DNA from: Muricea muricata
Taxonomy: Eukaryota; Cnidaria; Anthozoa; Malacalcyonacea; Plexauridae
Length of the DNA stretch: 64,000 nt
Reading direction: 5' to 3'
NCBI GenBank assembly: GCA_963855995.1
Contig: OY979730.1
Coordinates: 4,723,341 to 4,787,340, forward strand
Within the stretch, counting starts at the first letter, position 1. The number at the start of each line of letters is the position of its first letter. Shown here piece after piece: positions 51,120 to 62,736 of this stretch. A program made the position numbers and the translations under genes. The notes beneath the pieces are model-generated. The model did no database searches. It worked only from the letters and a program-made list of their open reading frames with translations, and was not told where the DNA came from.

Positions 51120-52724
51120 GTAAGTCAAAACGTATCTAAATAACTTTGTGGGTTTCAGTGAGCGAAGCATAGACAATGGTCAACTTGAGAACTGTGAATA
51201 TGACAACGAGATTTTTACTGCTTGTCTCTTCTATCGCACAAAAAAACTACATAAAATGAAGCGAACTGATCTACTGTACTGCCGTTTTTACCTTCTTGTT
51301 CTCTACTGAGACCCACATATTTCGTTTTGAATTTATGACAAATGTTACAGCCGTTTTGGAAATTGCGCGACTTGCGCAAAAATAGCGAAATAAAATAGAG
51401 TGAAAGTTCAACATTCACTAATAATATCGTGAGATTGGAATTGTCTAAATTTGTAGGTTTAGTTGCTTGTTTCTGTGGACACAAACACGGACACTCGGTG
51501 CGAGCAAATGTGTTCAGTATGGCTAAGTTTGAACTTGTGCTTCTCCTGTCTAATTGAATGGGTACCTCTGTAATCAGACCAAAACTGAAATTATAACAAT
51601 TGCCATTACAACGATATTTGTTAATACATGAAATAAGTTCTTGTTTTGCAAGTTTGCAACCTGAACGTTTGATGGGGGTTTTCAATGTATATATACAAAT
51701 GAAAAAACCCCAGCAAACCATTAGCTTTCAGTATTCGTTTTGATAGCTGAAATACGTTCCAAATCATCTCGCACAAAAGATCGCGAAATTTTGAGAACGA
51801 GTGTAATAAAATGACTAGCAAACTGTACTTTTTTAGTAAACTGTAAGTAACAATGTGGGGCGACATTGTTGAAACTGACTTGATGTAAACATCACGCTGG
51901 AATTTTCTTTTGTGGACATAGATATGGATCATACCTATACAAACAGTATGGAAATTTCCATGCAAATTGCGAATGCCATGCATAGTGTGGATTCCATTAT
52001 TTCTTTCGTGCGATTGACCAATTATGACGTTGTTTAAGGGTTCTCTGAGCGTCAGAAAACAAAAGTTAAACAATCATATGAAACATTGTTTGTAGATAAT
52101 TATAATTAAACAATGTTGTTGAGATCAACAACATTGTTATGTTAACACTGTCAACGTTCGCTTGTATGCTCATAGTTGTTGAATTTTTCTCGAACGAGAG
52201 GAAAAACAAAGCTGTAAAAAACCGCGATGAATAAGCATTATTAACATGGTCAACAAAAGTTATTCATATGCGATGGTTGAACAGCAATATACCGAATAAA
52301 TATTGTTTATTAACAATATTGTTCACATTGCTGTTTACAGTAGCCTCCTCTACATGCATCTCATCGCTCAGGTTGCTTACCTGTATATTTTGCCCGTACA
52401 AAATTCTGCCTGAAGATCTAAAGGCCATACCCGCGGAGGTAGGTCTAACCTGATTGCTAGGCCCAAAAGAGAAGAGGGCCTGACAAATCCATTTCAAACT
52501 CATGTTCTACGTCTGAGTCATCACATTTTAATCTGGCTTTTAATTAGCTAATGCTAATAGATTATATTATTTTTAGTGTTCTATAAAGTATGATCAGATT
52601 GTTATTGTCAGCTTAATTGTGTTAGGCTTTATTTATAAAGTAGAGCCTGATACTCGCGCAAAAGAAGGCCTTATTTACGCAAGATTCATTACAGCGTTGA
52701 CAATTCATAGGGTGCCGCCGCAAA
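51120..52724. other. Downstream of USP14 exon 16, no exon recognised
   Basis: Searched by eye in all plus frames for the expected WIKFDDD and WHIAYVLLYGPR parts of USP14; not found. Two minus-strand ORFs (51,215-51,721 and 51,621-52,073) have no recognised domain. Confidence 0.5.
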
Positions 52725-53150
52725 TTTCGATTCCGTAGACGGCGGACACCTCCGAGATGGTCGAGCACCTCATTGATCTCGTTTGCAAGCCTCAGTATCC
52801 GATCGAACTTAGATTTTGCTTTTTAAAATCTTAAATAATTGTAAATGATCCCTGACCCCCACCTTAAACCTAACCCTACCCAAATCGTAAAAATTTGAAG
52901 TAGAAAAAAAAGTTTGACGTATTTAAAAATAATTGAGCTGCAGCCGGGATTCGAACCCCCGCCTATCCTACTAGAAATGATACGCCAAGACGACAGCAAA
53001 CAACGAGCTTGCTGGAAACCGTCGAAACAGTTTGTATTTATAATACAACTTCGTCTAAATGAGCCACAGCAGTCTGGGAACGAGATCAATGAGGTGCTCG
53101 ACCATCTCGGAGGTGTCCGACCGTCTACGGGATCGAAATAAGCGTAGCCG
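52725..53150. mobile_element. TIR element with embedded tRNA-like sequence, copy 2 (uninterrupted)
   Basis: The ends TTTCGATTCCGTAGACGGCG (left) and its near complement (right) continue through GACACCTCCGAGATGGTCGA, about 70 bp inverted. On the minus strand near 52,930-53,005 is a tRNA-like block: A-box-like TTGCTGTCGTCTTGGC, B box GGGTTCGAATCCC. Same family as 29,540-30,425, opposite orientation. Confidence 0.8.
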
Positions 53151-53153
53151 CCA

Positions 53154-53672
53154 ACCTATACCATAGACAATCAAAAGAATGGACTGGAAACGCAAGCTAA
53201 AGCGTCAATCTTGCTGACGCGACAACCGTGATACGGCCTGATATGCTATACTTTGGAACCCTGTAACTTCACTTTAAATATACTTCAGGACTTTCTGTTT
53301 ACATATTTTAAACAAGAACGGCAATGTCTATGGAACTTTGACTTTTAAAATTTTTTATGGATATAACAAAGCTAAAACCCAACGCTGAATGTTTGCGTTC
53401 TTTTTGACTACAGAAATGTTGCCATTGTTGTTGTTGAAAAAGGTTCACGGAAACGTTAAATGGTGATTTTCCGGCTTGTTTATCTCTATGAAAAGTTTTA
53501 AAAGTCCATAGTTCCATTCACAATTCTGTTCTTGTTTAAAATATGTAAATACGAAGTCCTGAAATGTATTTAAAGTGAAGTTACAGGATTCCAAAATAAA
53601 GCGTATCACGGATGTCGCGTAAACTTTAGCTTGCGTTTCCAGTCCATTCCTTAGATTGTCTATGCCTATACC
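53154..53672. mobile_element. 0.5-kb foldback element
   Basis: CATAGACAATC...GGAAACGCAAGCTAAAG at the left is the inverted complement of the right end (about 53,620-53,670). The match includes CTGTAACTTCACTTTAAATA and extends over about 200 bp per arm. The middle contains AT-rich unique sequence. Confidence 0.85.
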
Positions 53673-54074
53673 AACAAACTTTGTATGAGTGGTTGGTTGT
53701 AACAATGAGAGACAAGTGTAGAAATAGCTAATAAGCTTTTAGCTAATAAGTTCCTGGCAAGCCCAATCACCAAATCTGACGATCTTTGGTTGGTACATAC
53801 CCAATTCATAACAAATTCACTTGTTCATTTTTATCAACAAGTTGTATAAAAAGCTACTTTGTTCTTAAACCTTGTCAATATTTGAAGAGCATTCTTAGTA
53901 AACAAAACTCCAAAGCAGTCGTGCATTCTTGTCATGGAAAGCATTCAGTTTATTAAGCGTTGGTGTATTTTTTAAATCCTCGGCTTATTTTGATCTATAC
54001 TCCCCGCCAAGCTTTTCTGCCAAATTCAACCCGATCCTTGCCAGATTTATCGAATGAATTGTGTCAAATATGTT

Positions 54075-56708
54075 TTATCGTAAGCATCGCGTTACTATCC
54101 ATCGCGACAAAGCATTAACAGAAACGCGAAGACAAATAGTTAACTTGAGTAAAATGGAAACTACTATGATAACCATTAGCACCACAAGCGGAATCACGAT
54201 CAAAATATTTTCGATCAAGTTAAATAGTCTTAACAATGACACATTACTTGACGAATAAGACAGGTCTTCCCCATAGTACATGGCTTTGATTAGACTGAAA
54301 CCAGATAGAATGATGAGTGTACCCAACGACAATGCCTCAAGAACATTATCACGTTGACTTTTGAACGGTTTAACGTACATTTGGCTCATCAATATCGCAG
54401 TGCTGAACGCGAGAGCTATAAACATTTTAAGTCGATTGTCGTAGATGAAAGTCAGAACAAGGATCAAAGCTAAGCGGCGAAATATAAGGAAGCCTTCCCA
54501 AGGTAGATTTGAGGCAGGAAAAATGAACCAAGATTTGTGAGGTCGAAACGGTCCGACTAAAACACAAAGAATAGCTGAACACGCTGACGAAGGGTGGTGT
54601 TGAGGTGTTTCGTCTCTAGTGTATATTGGTGATGAATCAGTACTTTCCGTCAATCTGTCGGAATCGGCTGTTTTTGTATCGTCGATATGTACTGTTAATA
54701 CGCGGCCACGAGCGTTGTAATTTCTTACCAGCACATACATCCAGTGACAACAAAACGGCAGAGGAAACATACAGGCCAAACAAAACTGCGGTACTGATAT
54801 ACGATCCTTTTTTAAAAGATACGAACCAAGTACAGGAACAAGGCAAAATTGAAGTATGGAGGAAATCATATAAGCAAGAAGAAAATGTGTCTGGTAACAT
54901 GCGATATTACCATCCAGGAATGAAACTTGACTGTCACCAACTGGCACACAGAGAAGTAACGAGAGACAGAGTTGCGCTGAAGAAGCGTGCATTAATAAGG
55001 AAATGTAAGTGAAAGCAGCAGCAAGACGACCCATAAATGTGGTCGTATTTCCCACCTGGCTTGACGTTTCCACGTCAGATAATATCGTCCTGTTACCTGA
55101 AATTCTACTTTTTAATTCCTTACCCTTTATGTACAATAGTCTGAGCAAACACAACACGCCCAAAAGTGCCAACAAGGCATACCCTACGGAGTGGAGTATA
55201 ACAGCCTTTTGGACTGGACTGGACTTAAGTTCTTGTAAGGACGGTCGAAAAAGGGGAGATTGATGAAGAGTAAGTTTAGAAACCTTGCTATCACGTTCTC
55301 GACTTCGTCCACAAATTCTCCGTTTGCCCGCGACCCGACAGAGTGTCTCAGCAAGTGTAGTACTTGGTAGTAATAAAACAATATCTTAAGAAATCCGCTG
55401 GGTTTAGAACTTTGCGGTTGGGCGGTAAGTCGAAAGTCAAGTCTTCGTAAGATGAATGTAAACACTTCCTCGTGGTATAAGAAGAAGATGAGATAAACGA
55501 TAAGATAGCATGTTATGCCAGGCCAGAACGACAGGCCTTACACAGTCTTTGTTCGGTTCACATTTTGTGTCAAACAAAGATTCGGACATACCATTGGGAC
55601 ATTTACCACATAGGGTACCGATTCTGTTACCATGACAGCTGTTGTAGTGTTCACAGTGGTCGGTATCACAGCAGTATTTGCGAGGACATTGCAAGAACGT
55701 GACGTCCTGGTTTAACCTGTATCCCCAAAAATTCGGCTTTGCCGTAACATGCCCGTTCACGCAGTTTCCACCTTTTGGGCAGGCTTGACATACGACTGGT
55801 TTAGTAAGGTTGTTAAATAGCTCTCCTCTCTCCAAAGAGTACGTCCTCCGAGGGCATTGTTCACATGTCGCCGTGAAGTAGGAACACAACATCACGCCTT
55901 CTGTTTAATAACAATTGAACTGAGGAGTGATGCGAATCCTGGTGGGCATAAAATTTTGAATGTCCCTGTAATTCTCAGTTGTTTTGCATTTCCGGGTATG
56001 CAGGAGAAAACTGTACCTTCCTGACGTGTTGAAGCCTCGACGTTGATTATATTGTTTCTTTCTAAGGAAACCCAGCTGTTCTCGTCTGCAAATAACTGAG
56101 TAGACATTGTGCGACTTTCGAAGTAGCAGTCTTTCATTGTCACCTCAGCTCGAACTGTTATCCGTACCAAAGCATCATAAGGGTTATTCGCCGCTGTACT
56201 GTTTATAAATCGACATGAGGCAATATGAAATTTCCCATTATTCAGGGACAGAAGACTTTGCCACTGGCTGCCGAACACTTCGTTTACATCCAAAAAAGTG
56301 ATGTTGTATATTTTGATAACACCCTTTTTCACAGGGACATTCGAATCTTGAATACTTAAAGCCATTGCTGCCGTGGTGTTTCTAAACATTGAATTACCAA
56401 CATTAACGTTAGCTACACCATTGGCTGAGTGCATAGATATCAAAAGGACTGCTGTCTCGGTGCAGTGTAGATTTTCAAAAAGCACTCCATCGAATAGTAT
56501 TTGTGCGGTCTTGCGTACACCGTAAAATACATCTTTGATAGAAACAGCAGATACGCGCTCGAACACGCTCTGCCCATGGTAGTTACGGAATTTTGAATTC
56601 TGAATAGTGATATTTGCTATAGTTGCATAGGGTGTGGCAAGAAGTTGTTCAGCGGGCGTAGATCTATTGTGACCGTCAAAAGTGCAGTTGGAGATTAGTA
56701 CTTCCAGC
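54075..56708 (-). pseudogene. Beta-helix/Cys-rich/multi-pass membrane protein, truncated and frameshifted paralogue
   Basis: Read from right to left it aligns with the 59,387-62,722 protein from about its residue 200 to the end. Sections are the beta-helix part (56,708-55,900), the Cys-rich part with CEQCPRRTYSLERGEL and KPNFWGYR (about 55,880-55,545), and the membrane part (55,535-54,075). The frame breaks near 55,890, 55,530 and 55,195, each by about one base. The last 366-codon section is open. The first 200 residues are missing; an AG at 56,709 leaves open an upstream exon. Probably a decaying tandem duplicate. Assembly indels are an alternative. Confidence 0.7.
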
Positions 56709-56984
56709 TGTCAACAAGTTTTGTTTACCACCTCTCTGTAATGAACGAATTTGATTGGTTGAAACTGAATAGATAAAACTCGTATCCCCCAAGAGACTCA
56801 ATAAAAGCATAATAAAAGGTGGTAAATGCTGTAAAATAAGCTTATTAGTTCTGAATCGTGTTCAAAAATATGAAAAATGCCGAAATGCTTGATGAACTTT
56901 TGGACGTGTCAGTGACAGAGTGAACTCAAAACAGGTGGTAGACAAAATTGTACCGAAGATCTTTCGGGGTATACGAGATGTAAT

Positions 56985-57235
56985 ATTTCAAATCCGACTA
57001 TGAGGACTGGACTAGATTTCAAGTCCGCGCAGTTTGATCCAACTGCAAGGACTTGAAATCTAGTCCAGTCCGAATTGGAGGATTTGGAATGACATTTCAA
57101 AGAATGAATTATTAATTATATCCAGTCCTTGGACTGAATTAATTTTGATCCAGTCCTGGGACTGGATCAACATACTTCGTCAAGTATCCAGTATCTTCAT
57201 GTGAGGAAAATAGACTAAGATGATTTGCTGCTTCA
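56985..57235. repeat. Dispersed repeat with GGACTGGA palindromes, copy 2
   Basis: The inverted complement of 35,315-35,568, with a few per cent difference. It begins TCCGACTATGAGGACTGGAC and ends near GATTTGCTGCTTCATT. Confidence 0.85.
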
Positions 57236-59386
57236 TTAATTATTAATGAGTTTAAGATTTATCCCCCTTGGCCTCGATAAAGATTTCGTATTTGCGCTTC
57301 AAGGCATACGAAATCCGCATCCAGGCTTCGAGGAATAAATCTCATATACCCCTCAAACCTTCTGTATAAGTTATAGTGTTCGCACTGCTTGTTGCTAGTT
57401 TGTCGTAACTTGTTGGCAACAAACTTCCAATAACTTGTAACTAGCTTAATAGCATTTAAGGCTTGGACGGATGGGATTTACTGAAAACAGAAAAAGTGCC
57501 ATAGAACAAATACTATTGCACTCCGAGTCCGGAGAGTGGCAAATGGAACTTACTATTCAATATAACGTGATGATACTAATCAACCATTTAAACGATATGA
57601 ATTTAACAAGGTATTATTACATAATTGAGTATAATACGATAAATTTTCTAACAGATAGTTTAGCATAAACGAAAGTTAAAAAAGGATTGTAGAAACGCGG
57701 TTTTGGATATAGAACGATGTTATTCGGCCCAAAGTTACAAGCTCGCATTATCACTTACCACATGTCCTTATTACGTAACCGCATAAATTAACACCAACTG
57801 GATAATTTATTCCATACGCTTGTAAATTATGTATTAGTCATAACAAAGTCAAAGCACGATCATAGACTTCACATGTGTAATAAACGAAAGTAAACGTTTG
57901 TATTGTTAGTTTGCAACGCGATCTTATTGTCAGCTTAAGAATTGACCGCATTTAGATTAGATGAGGTGAATGAATCGCCTGAATTCGCCCGGTGTGAACA
58001 AACACACGGCTTCGTATTGAATTTTTACATCACTCAGCTCATTGACTCAGATTTTTGATATTATGTAGGCCCATTTATACGAATATTATTGAATAGATAA
58101 TATATTTTGGTCATAGGAGATTTAAAAAAGGAATATTAATCTTTACCAAAACAAAATTGACATAAAACCATATCACCAAACGAGTATATACAGCCGCCAT
58201 TACTCAACTTTTTCCTCAATGCATGTGTCATTGTGTTTTGCTCGCATGAGGTATCCGCTCATCACGCGCGATTCGTGGGTTTTGATGTCTTTATTTTTCA
58301 TAAGAAATATTCCTTATTTCTGATATGACTCACTTGCTATTCATAACACAGTTGGTAGATTTGAAATCAAAGGCAAGAACATGACCTGTTGTTGGCCTGC
58401 TGGGTTTTTCCCCTAATTTATGCCGGATACGATTTCTCTCTTAGGTGTGTGATCGAGTGATCGAATAACCACGCGCAAACGTCAGGTTTCAAATCCCACC
58501 GTCGGCGAACAAGAAAAAATGCCGCTTCATCTCTCTGTTTCATACTCCAGAATGACAATCATATACGTCAAGTCATATCTTGTGTTTTTCAAGTGATAGG
58601 CATGGCCGGAATAGTGCATGATAATAAAATATTGCATCTAATTATTTATACAAATCTTTAATAGGGCCTTGCTACAAATACTTCATTGATTGAGGTGAAA
58701 AACACTTTTTATTCGTATCAATATGGATGTACTTGCAGCATGATCATTTATATAAATTAAAACTAAAAGTTTAATATGATTATTATAACGCGATGATTAG
58801 GCCTATATTATTTTACAAGCACAGTTCACCATCGATGCTGAAAAACATTTACACCGGAAAACATTAATTAATTGACCTGTTGACTTAACCAATAAAATTA
58901 GGAACCGGTCATCATTTAAGGCGGTTAGCGCATTCTGCTTCTAAAATAATGGGTTTTTCTGGGTACTCTCATTCCGGACGATGTGATTGATATAAGCCTA
59001 GTCTAAATCTACCTTTTCTTTTGTGGGTTGTATTTAAATTAGTCACATATAGTGTAGATCGGCGTGCATACTCTATCACATCGGCCACTTATATATTCAC
59101 GACTAAATGGAAACTAGCCCTAAACAATAACCGGTCCTTAAGTGTCATGGATGTGAATATCAAACAGACAACCTCTTTGCTTGTTAATTGCTCAATGTTT
59201 GTTTTAGTATAGGAGGTAAATCTAACGAGTAGCAGACTCTGGTAGCAGATTAGTTTCATTGCCGTATTATATAGGTGCATGCGTACATGCACCAGTTTCA
59301 GTTAGTTCCAGTTAATTAAATCAGTGACACTTCTTCTATTGTTCAATCGATTGTTCGATAGTATTTGTCCAATAATTGATCAATAA
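57236..59386. other. Intergenic between the two paralogues
   Basis: A hairpin at about 57,257-57,345 has GATTTATCCCC and GGAATAAATCTC arms. A weak tRNA-like B box (GGTTTCAAATCCCACC) lies near 58,485. No gene recognised. Confidence 0.4.
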
Positions 59387-62300
59387 TTACATAATCAGCC
59401 TGAAAAATCTTCCAATTTTGCGAATCAGGACGGATACGCAGAGCTTTATACCAAACACCAACTTTACAATAATGGAAATGACGACGACAGTGATGATGAT
59501 AGACAATGGAGCAATTATAAAAATATTTTCAATGACATTCAAAATCCGTAAAATGTTTGAAAAAGAAGAATAATCTTCACCATAATAAAGAGCTTTTATT
59601 AAAGTTGAACCACAGAGGATCACGTGAGTGCCAAGAGAAAAGCATTCCAATACATTTTCGCACTTCCGTTGAAAAGGATTCACAAACATGTGGACGATTA
59701 GAATGCCAACACACAGTATTAAAGCCAGGAACAGCCGGAGTTGAATGTCGTAAACGAAAGTTAACACAATAACCAGTATGAGTCTGCGAAAGATGAGAAA
59801 ACCTTCCCAAGGAATATGTGACGATGGAAAACACATAAAATCTTTATGGCATCTAAATGGGCCCAACAAAACGCCAAGAATGGCCAATTCACTTGAATTC
59901 GAAGTGGTTTCGTGTTCACCAGCGCCGTCACTAATCTCTTCAATAGCATTAGCTCGAGTGTCGTTCGGGTCCTGCTCAGATCTTACAACATTAATGTTTT
60001 CTTCTATTGCGTTATTCATTCTTTGATGTTCCGGACGACAGCCCTTAAGCAGCATATACAACCAGAAACAGCAAAATGGCAGAGGGAAGATACAAGCTGC
60101 GCAAAATTGTTTCACACCAATTCGACGAAACTTTAAAAGGTACGAGCCGAGAACAGGAATAAGACAAAATGGAAGTATGGAAGAAATCAGGTAAGCAAGA
60201 AGAAAATATTGAAATGTCTGGTAACACTTTATACTACCATCAAGAAGTAAAACTTGACTGTCACCAACTGGTACACAGTGAAGCAAAAAGAGGCAGAATT
60301 TGACTGAAGAAGTGTACATTAATAAGGAAATGTAAGTGAAGGCTGATGCGACTCGTTGCGAAAAGAACGGTTTTAATGCATGACTTCTGTGAATAGAATT
60401 TACTGCCATGGATTGTAACGCTGTTTCTCTGTCGCCATTACTTCTTGTTCTTCTCAAAATCAGAAATAACTTGCTTGTCAGGTACAGAAGACATAAAAGA
60501 CCTAGAAGGCAGTAACCAACAGAGTGTACTATGACAGTTTTAGGAACGGCCCGAAGATCTTTGAATGGACAGTTAAACGATGGAAGGTTAACAAGAATCA
60601 TGTCCATTACCCTGGAGATAGCGTCCTCAAAATGATGAATGAATTGTCCGTTCTTGGGTGAACCTACAGAGCTTCTTATCAAATTGCAGACTTGGTAGTA
60701 ATAGAAGAATATTTTGATGATCCCACTGGGGGAAGAGTTATTACCACCGACCCTAACGTTGTCTCTTTGCTCGTGGTTGCTGTTTCTTGGGAATGATAAA
60801 CGCTTACTAATTAAACGTCTTCGAATGAAACGCACAATTTCTTTGTGGTAAAGAAAAAAGATGAGATAGAAAACAAGTGCCACAACTGTTCCAAGAACAA
60901 AGAAATAATTCAAAGAGCATTCTTTGTTTGATACACATTGTGTGGAAAACAAACTCTCCGACATTCCTTCTTGGCATTGACCACATAGTGTACCAGATCT
61001 GTTGCCATTACAACTACCATACGTGCCGCAATTCTTGGACTGACAACAGTATCCCGGTAGACATTGAGAAAAAACCACCTTCGTCATCTCAGTTTTGTGC
61101 CCCCAAAAATTTGGTTTAGCATGAGCCAGTCCTCCTTCACATTCGCCGCCTCTGGGACATTGCTGACATTGGATGTCATTGCTTTCGTTGAAGATAAATT
61201 TACCTCTTTCGACGGTGTACGTTTTCTGTGGGCATTGTTCACACTTGACGATTATATAGCGACACTTATATGCTCTCTTTAGGTTTTCACATTGTCGTTG
61301 TGTATTTAACATGTAACCTCGTGGACATAGGATCTCAAAATGCTTGTTTGTAGTAACGCCATTGTCAATATTGGTTAGTATGCGAGCAAATACTGTCTGG
61401 CTTTCTTTTAATGCTGCCAAGTTAAACGTATTTTTGCCGTAAAAGTTTAGTGATAGTCCTGCTGATGAAAACATTTGATTAGCTCGTTCTGCTGTCTGAC
61501 GATTTTCAAAAAGACAATTAAGAAATGTAACTTTTGCCCCCTTGGAGTTTGTGACCACACCAGTGTAGGGGTTTTGACCGGGCTTGTTATCAAGGAAACG
61601 ACAGGATAACACTCGGCCTTTAACATGTTGGAAGTAAATGGCTGCCGCACCATTTGTTCGTAACATATCATAGAAATTTTGAACGAATGTGTTTTTTTCA
61701 AGAATTATCGTGGGAACCTTTTTTATCGATGGTGAATAGCTATAAAAACAGTGACTGGAAACACGAAGTGCTAACGAATTATTCCTAAAAACACTCTCTC
61801 GTATCATGACATTCACTTCCGTGTCTTCCCGATAACCGATGATTAGTGAAAGCGCTGCCCAATTGTTGTAGTTATTTTTGAAAACTAGATTACTGAACAT
61901 CATGAATGTGATGTTGCGTACGCTTGAATGGTCGTCGTACACTTGCAATGCAGAAGCTCCAATTCCGTGTTTGACACTGGAAAAGAGAGCGTGGTTTCGA
62001 AACTCTGAGTCAATCATTGTGATGTTAAGTATAGCTACAAACGGTTTTATGGCGAACATTTGGGCTTTGGTTGGAAAGTTTTCATTAGTGAAGGTCGTGT
62101 TACGAACAAAAATTTCGGTTTTTGTCCAACGTGTTGTCTTATTAGCACAGTTTGTTACGTAAATGGGAGTTTTTTTGAAAACAGTAGAGATTATGTGTGC
62201 GGTAAGATTACTACATCGAAGATAAATCCCCCATTGTGAATGGCCAACGTCTTGAAAACTAGAGTCAAATATCATAATTGAGCAAAGTTTCGATCTTTTG

Positions 62301-62722
62301 CTGTATATTGCAGTGATGCTGTCGCCGATCAGCATGTTTTGAAATACTAATTCTGACCTTGTTCTATCTTCAAGTCTCGCCACAGTATTTGAATTTGATA
62401 TTGCCAAATTTACAAATTTAACGCGTGTTACATTCAATCCTTGACTGGTTATGATAAAGAAATTACATCTCTTCCAGCATCGTATTTCAGCTTTTCCGTT
62501 GACACCATGAAACGAGACAGACTTCGTCAAATGGATGGAACACGTGGAGTATGTTACATTTTCACATTCCATATAAGGTCTTCCGTCTGAATAATCAATA
62601 TAAATATGATCTCCATCATTAGAAATCTTTACTGTATGTCGTACCGTACGACATGGCACACTCCAGTTGGTACAATCGTTGAGATCATCTCCATGGTGGC
62701 TGACAAACAGCGATCTCGTCAT
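59387..62722 (-). CDS. Large membrane protein: beta-helix ectodomain, Cys-rich region, multi-pass C-terminus
   Basis: An uninterrupted 1,111-codon ORF. Residues about 1-460 are beta-strand-rich repeats (LFVSHHGDDLNDC start; recurring N-T-F/S-x-F phrases) as in right-handed parallel beta-helix folds. About 465-603 is Cys-rich with repeated CxxCP: CEQCPQKTYTVERGKF, CQQCPRGGEC, KPNFWG, CCQSKNC, GTLCGQCQEGMSESLF. It resembles ephrin-receptor-like (GCC2/GCC3) modules. From about 605 there are roughly eight hydrophobic spans. Near the end is NPFQRKCENVLECFSLGTHV, a pattern also seen in TRP-like/Flc-type channels, but homology is not shown. No signal peptide precedes MTRS; the frame is open upstream to an acceptor-like TTTCAG at 62,737, so a leader exon is probable. 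Likely surface receptor or channel; function unknown. Confidence 0.85.
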   Translation of the reverse strand: MTRSLFVSHHGDDLNDCTNWSVPCRTVRHTVKISNDGDHIYIDYSDGRPYMECENVTYSTCSIHLTKSVSFHGVNGKAEIRCWKRCNFFIITSQGLNVTRVKFVNLAISNSNTVARLEDRTRSELVFQNMLIGDSITAIYSKRSKLCSIMIFDSSFQDVGHSQWGIYLRCSNLTAHIISTVFKKTPIYVTNCANKTTRWTKTEIFVRNTTFTNENFPTKAQMFAIKPFVAILNITMIDSEFRNHALFSSVKHGIGASALQVYDDHSSVRNITFMMFSNLVFKNNYNNWAALSLIIGYREDTEVNVMIRESVFRNNSLALRVSSHCFYSYSPSIKKVPTIILEKNTFVQNFYDMLRTNGAAAIYFQHVKGRVLSCRFLDNKPGQNPYTGVVTNSKGAKVTFLNCLFENRQTAERANQMFSSAGLSLNFYGKNTFNLAALKESQTVFARILTNIDNGVTTNKHFEILCPRGYMLNTQRQCENLKRAYKCRYIIVKCEQCPQKTYTVERGKFIFNESNDIQCQQCPRGGECEGGLAHAKPNFWGHKTEMTKVVFSQCLPGYCCQSKNCGTYGSCNGNRSGTLCGQCQEGMSESLFSTQCVSNKECSLNYFFVLGTVVALVFYLIFFLYHKEIVRFIRRRLISKRLSFPRNSNHEQRDNVRVGGNNSSPSGIIKIFFYYYQVCNLIRSSVGSPKNGQFIHHFEDAISRVMDMILVNLPSFNCPFKDLRAVPKTVIVHSVGYCLLGLLCLLYLTSKLFLILRRTRSNGDRETALQSMAVNSIHRSHALKPFFSQRVASAFTYISLLMYTSSVKFCLFLLHCVPVGDSQVLLLDGSIKCYQTFQYFLLAYLISSILPFCLIPVLGSYLLKFRRIGVKQFCAACIFPLPFCCFWLYMLLKGCRPEHQRMNNAIEENINVVRSEQDPNDTRANAIEEISDGAGEHETTSNSSELAILGVLLGPFRCHKDFMCFPSSHIPWEGFLIFRRLILVIVLTFVYDIQLRLFLALILCVGILIVHMFVNPFQRKCENVLECFSLGTHVILCGSTLIKALYYGEDYSSFSNILRILNVIENIFIIAPLSIIITVVVISIIVKLVFGIKLCVSVLIRKIGRFFRLIM

Positions 62723-62736
62723 TACACCTTGAATAC
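62723..62736 (-). CDS. Probable 5' extension of the membrane-protein exon
   Basis: On the minus strand a pyrimidine-rich TCATCTGTTTCAG precedes GTATTCAAGGTGTA, which stays in frame with the ORF (IQGVMTRS). The family normally has a leader sequence, so the real start may lie in an upstream exon. Confidence 0.5.

Noticed and set aside
51215..52073. Two overlapping minus-strand ORFs of 168 and 150 residues
   Set aside because: Cysteine content is notable but no motif is recognised, and they overlap in different frames; probably chance in AT-rich DNA.
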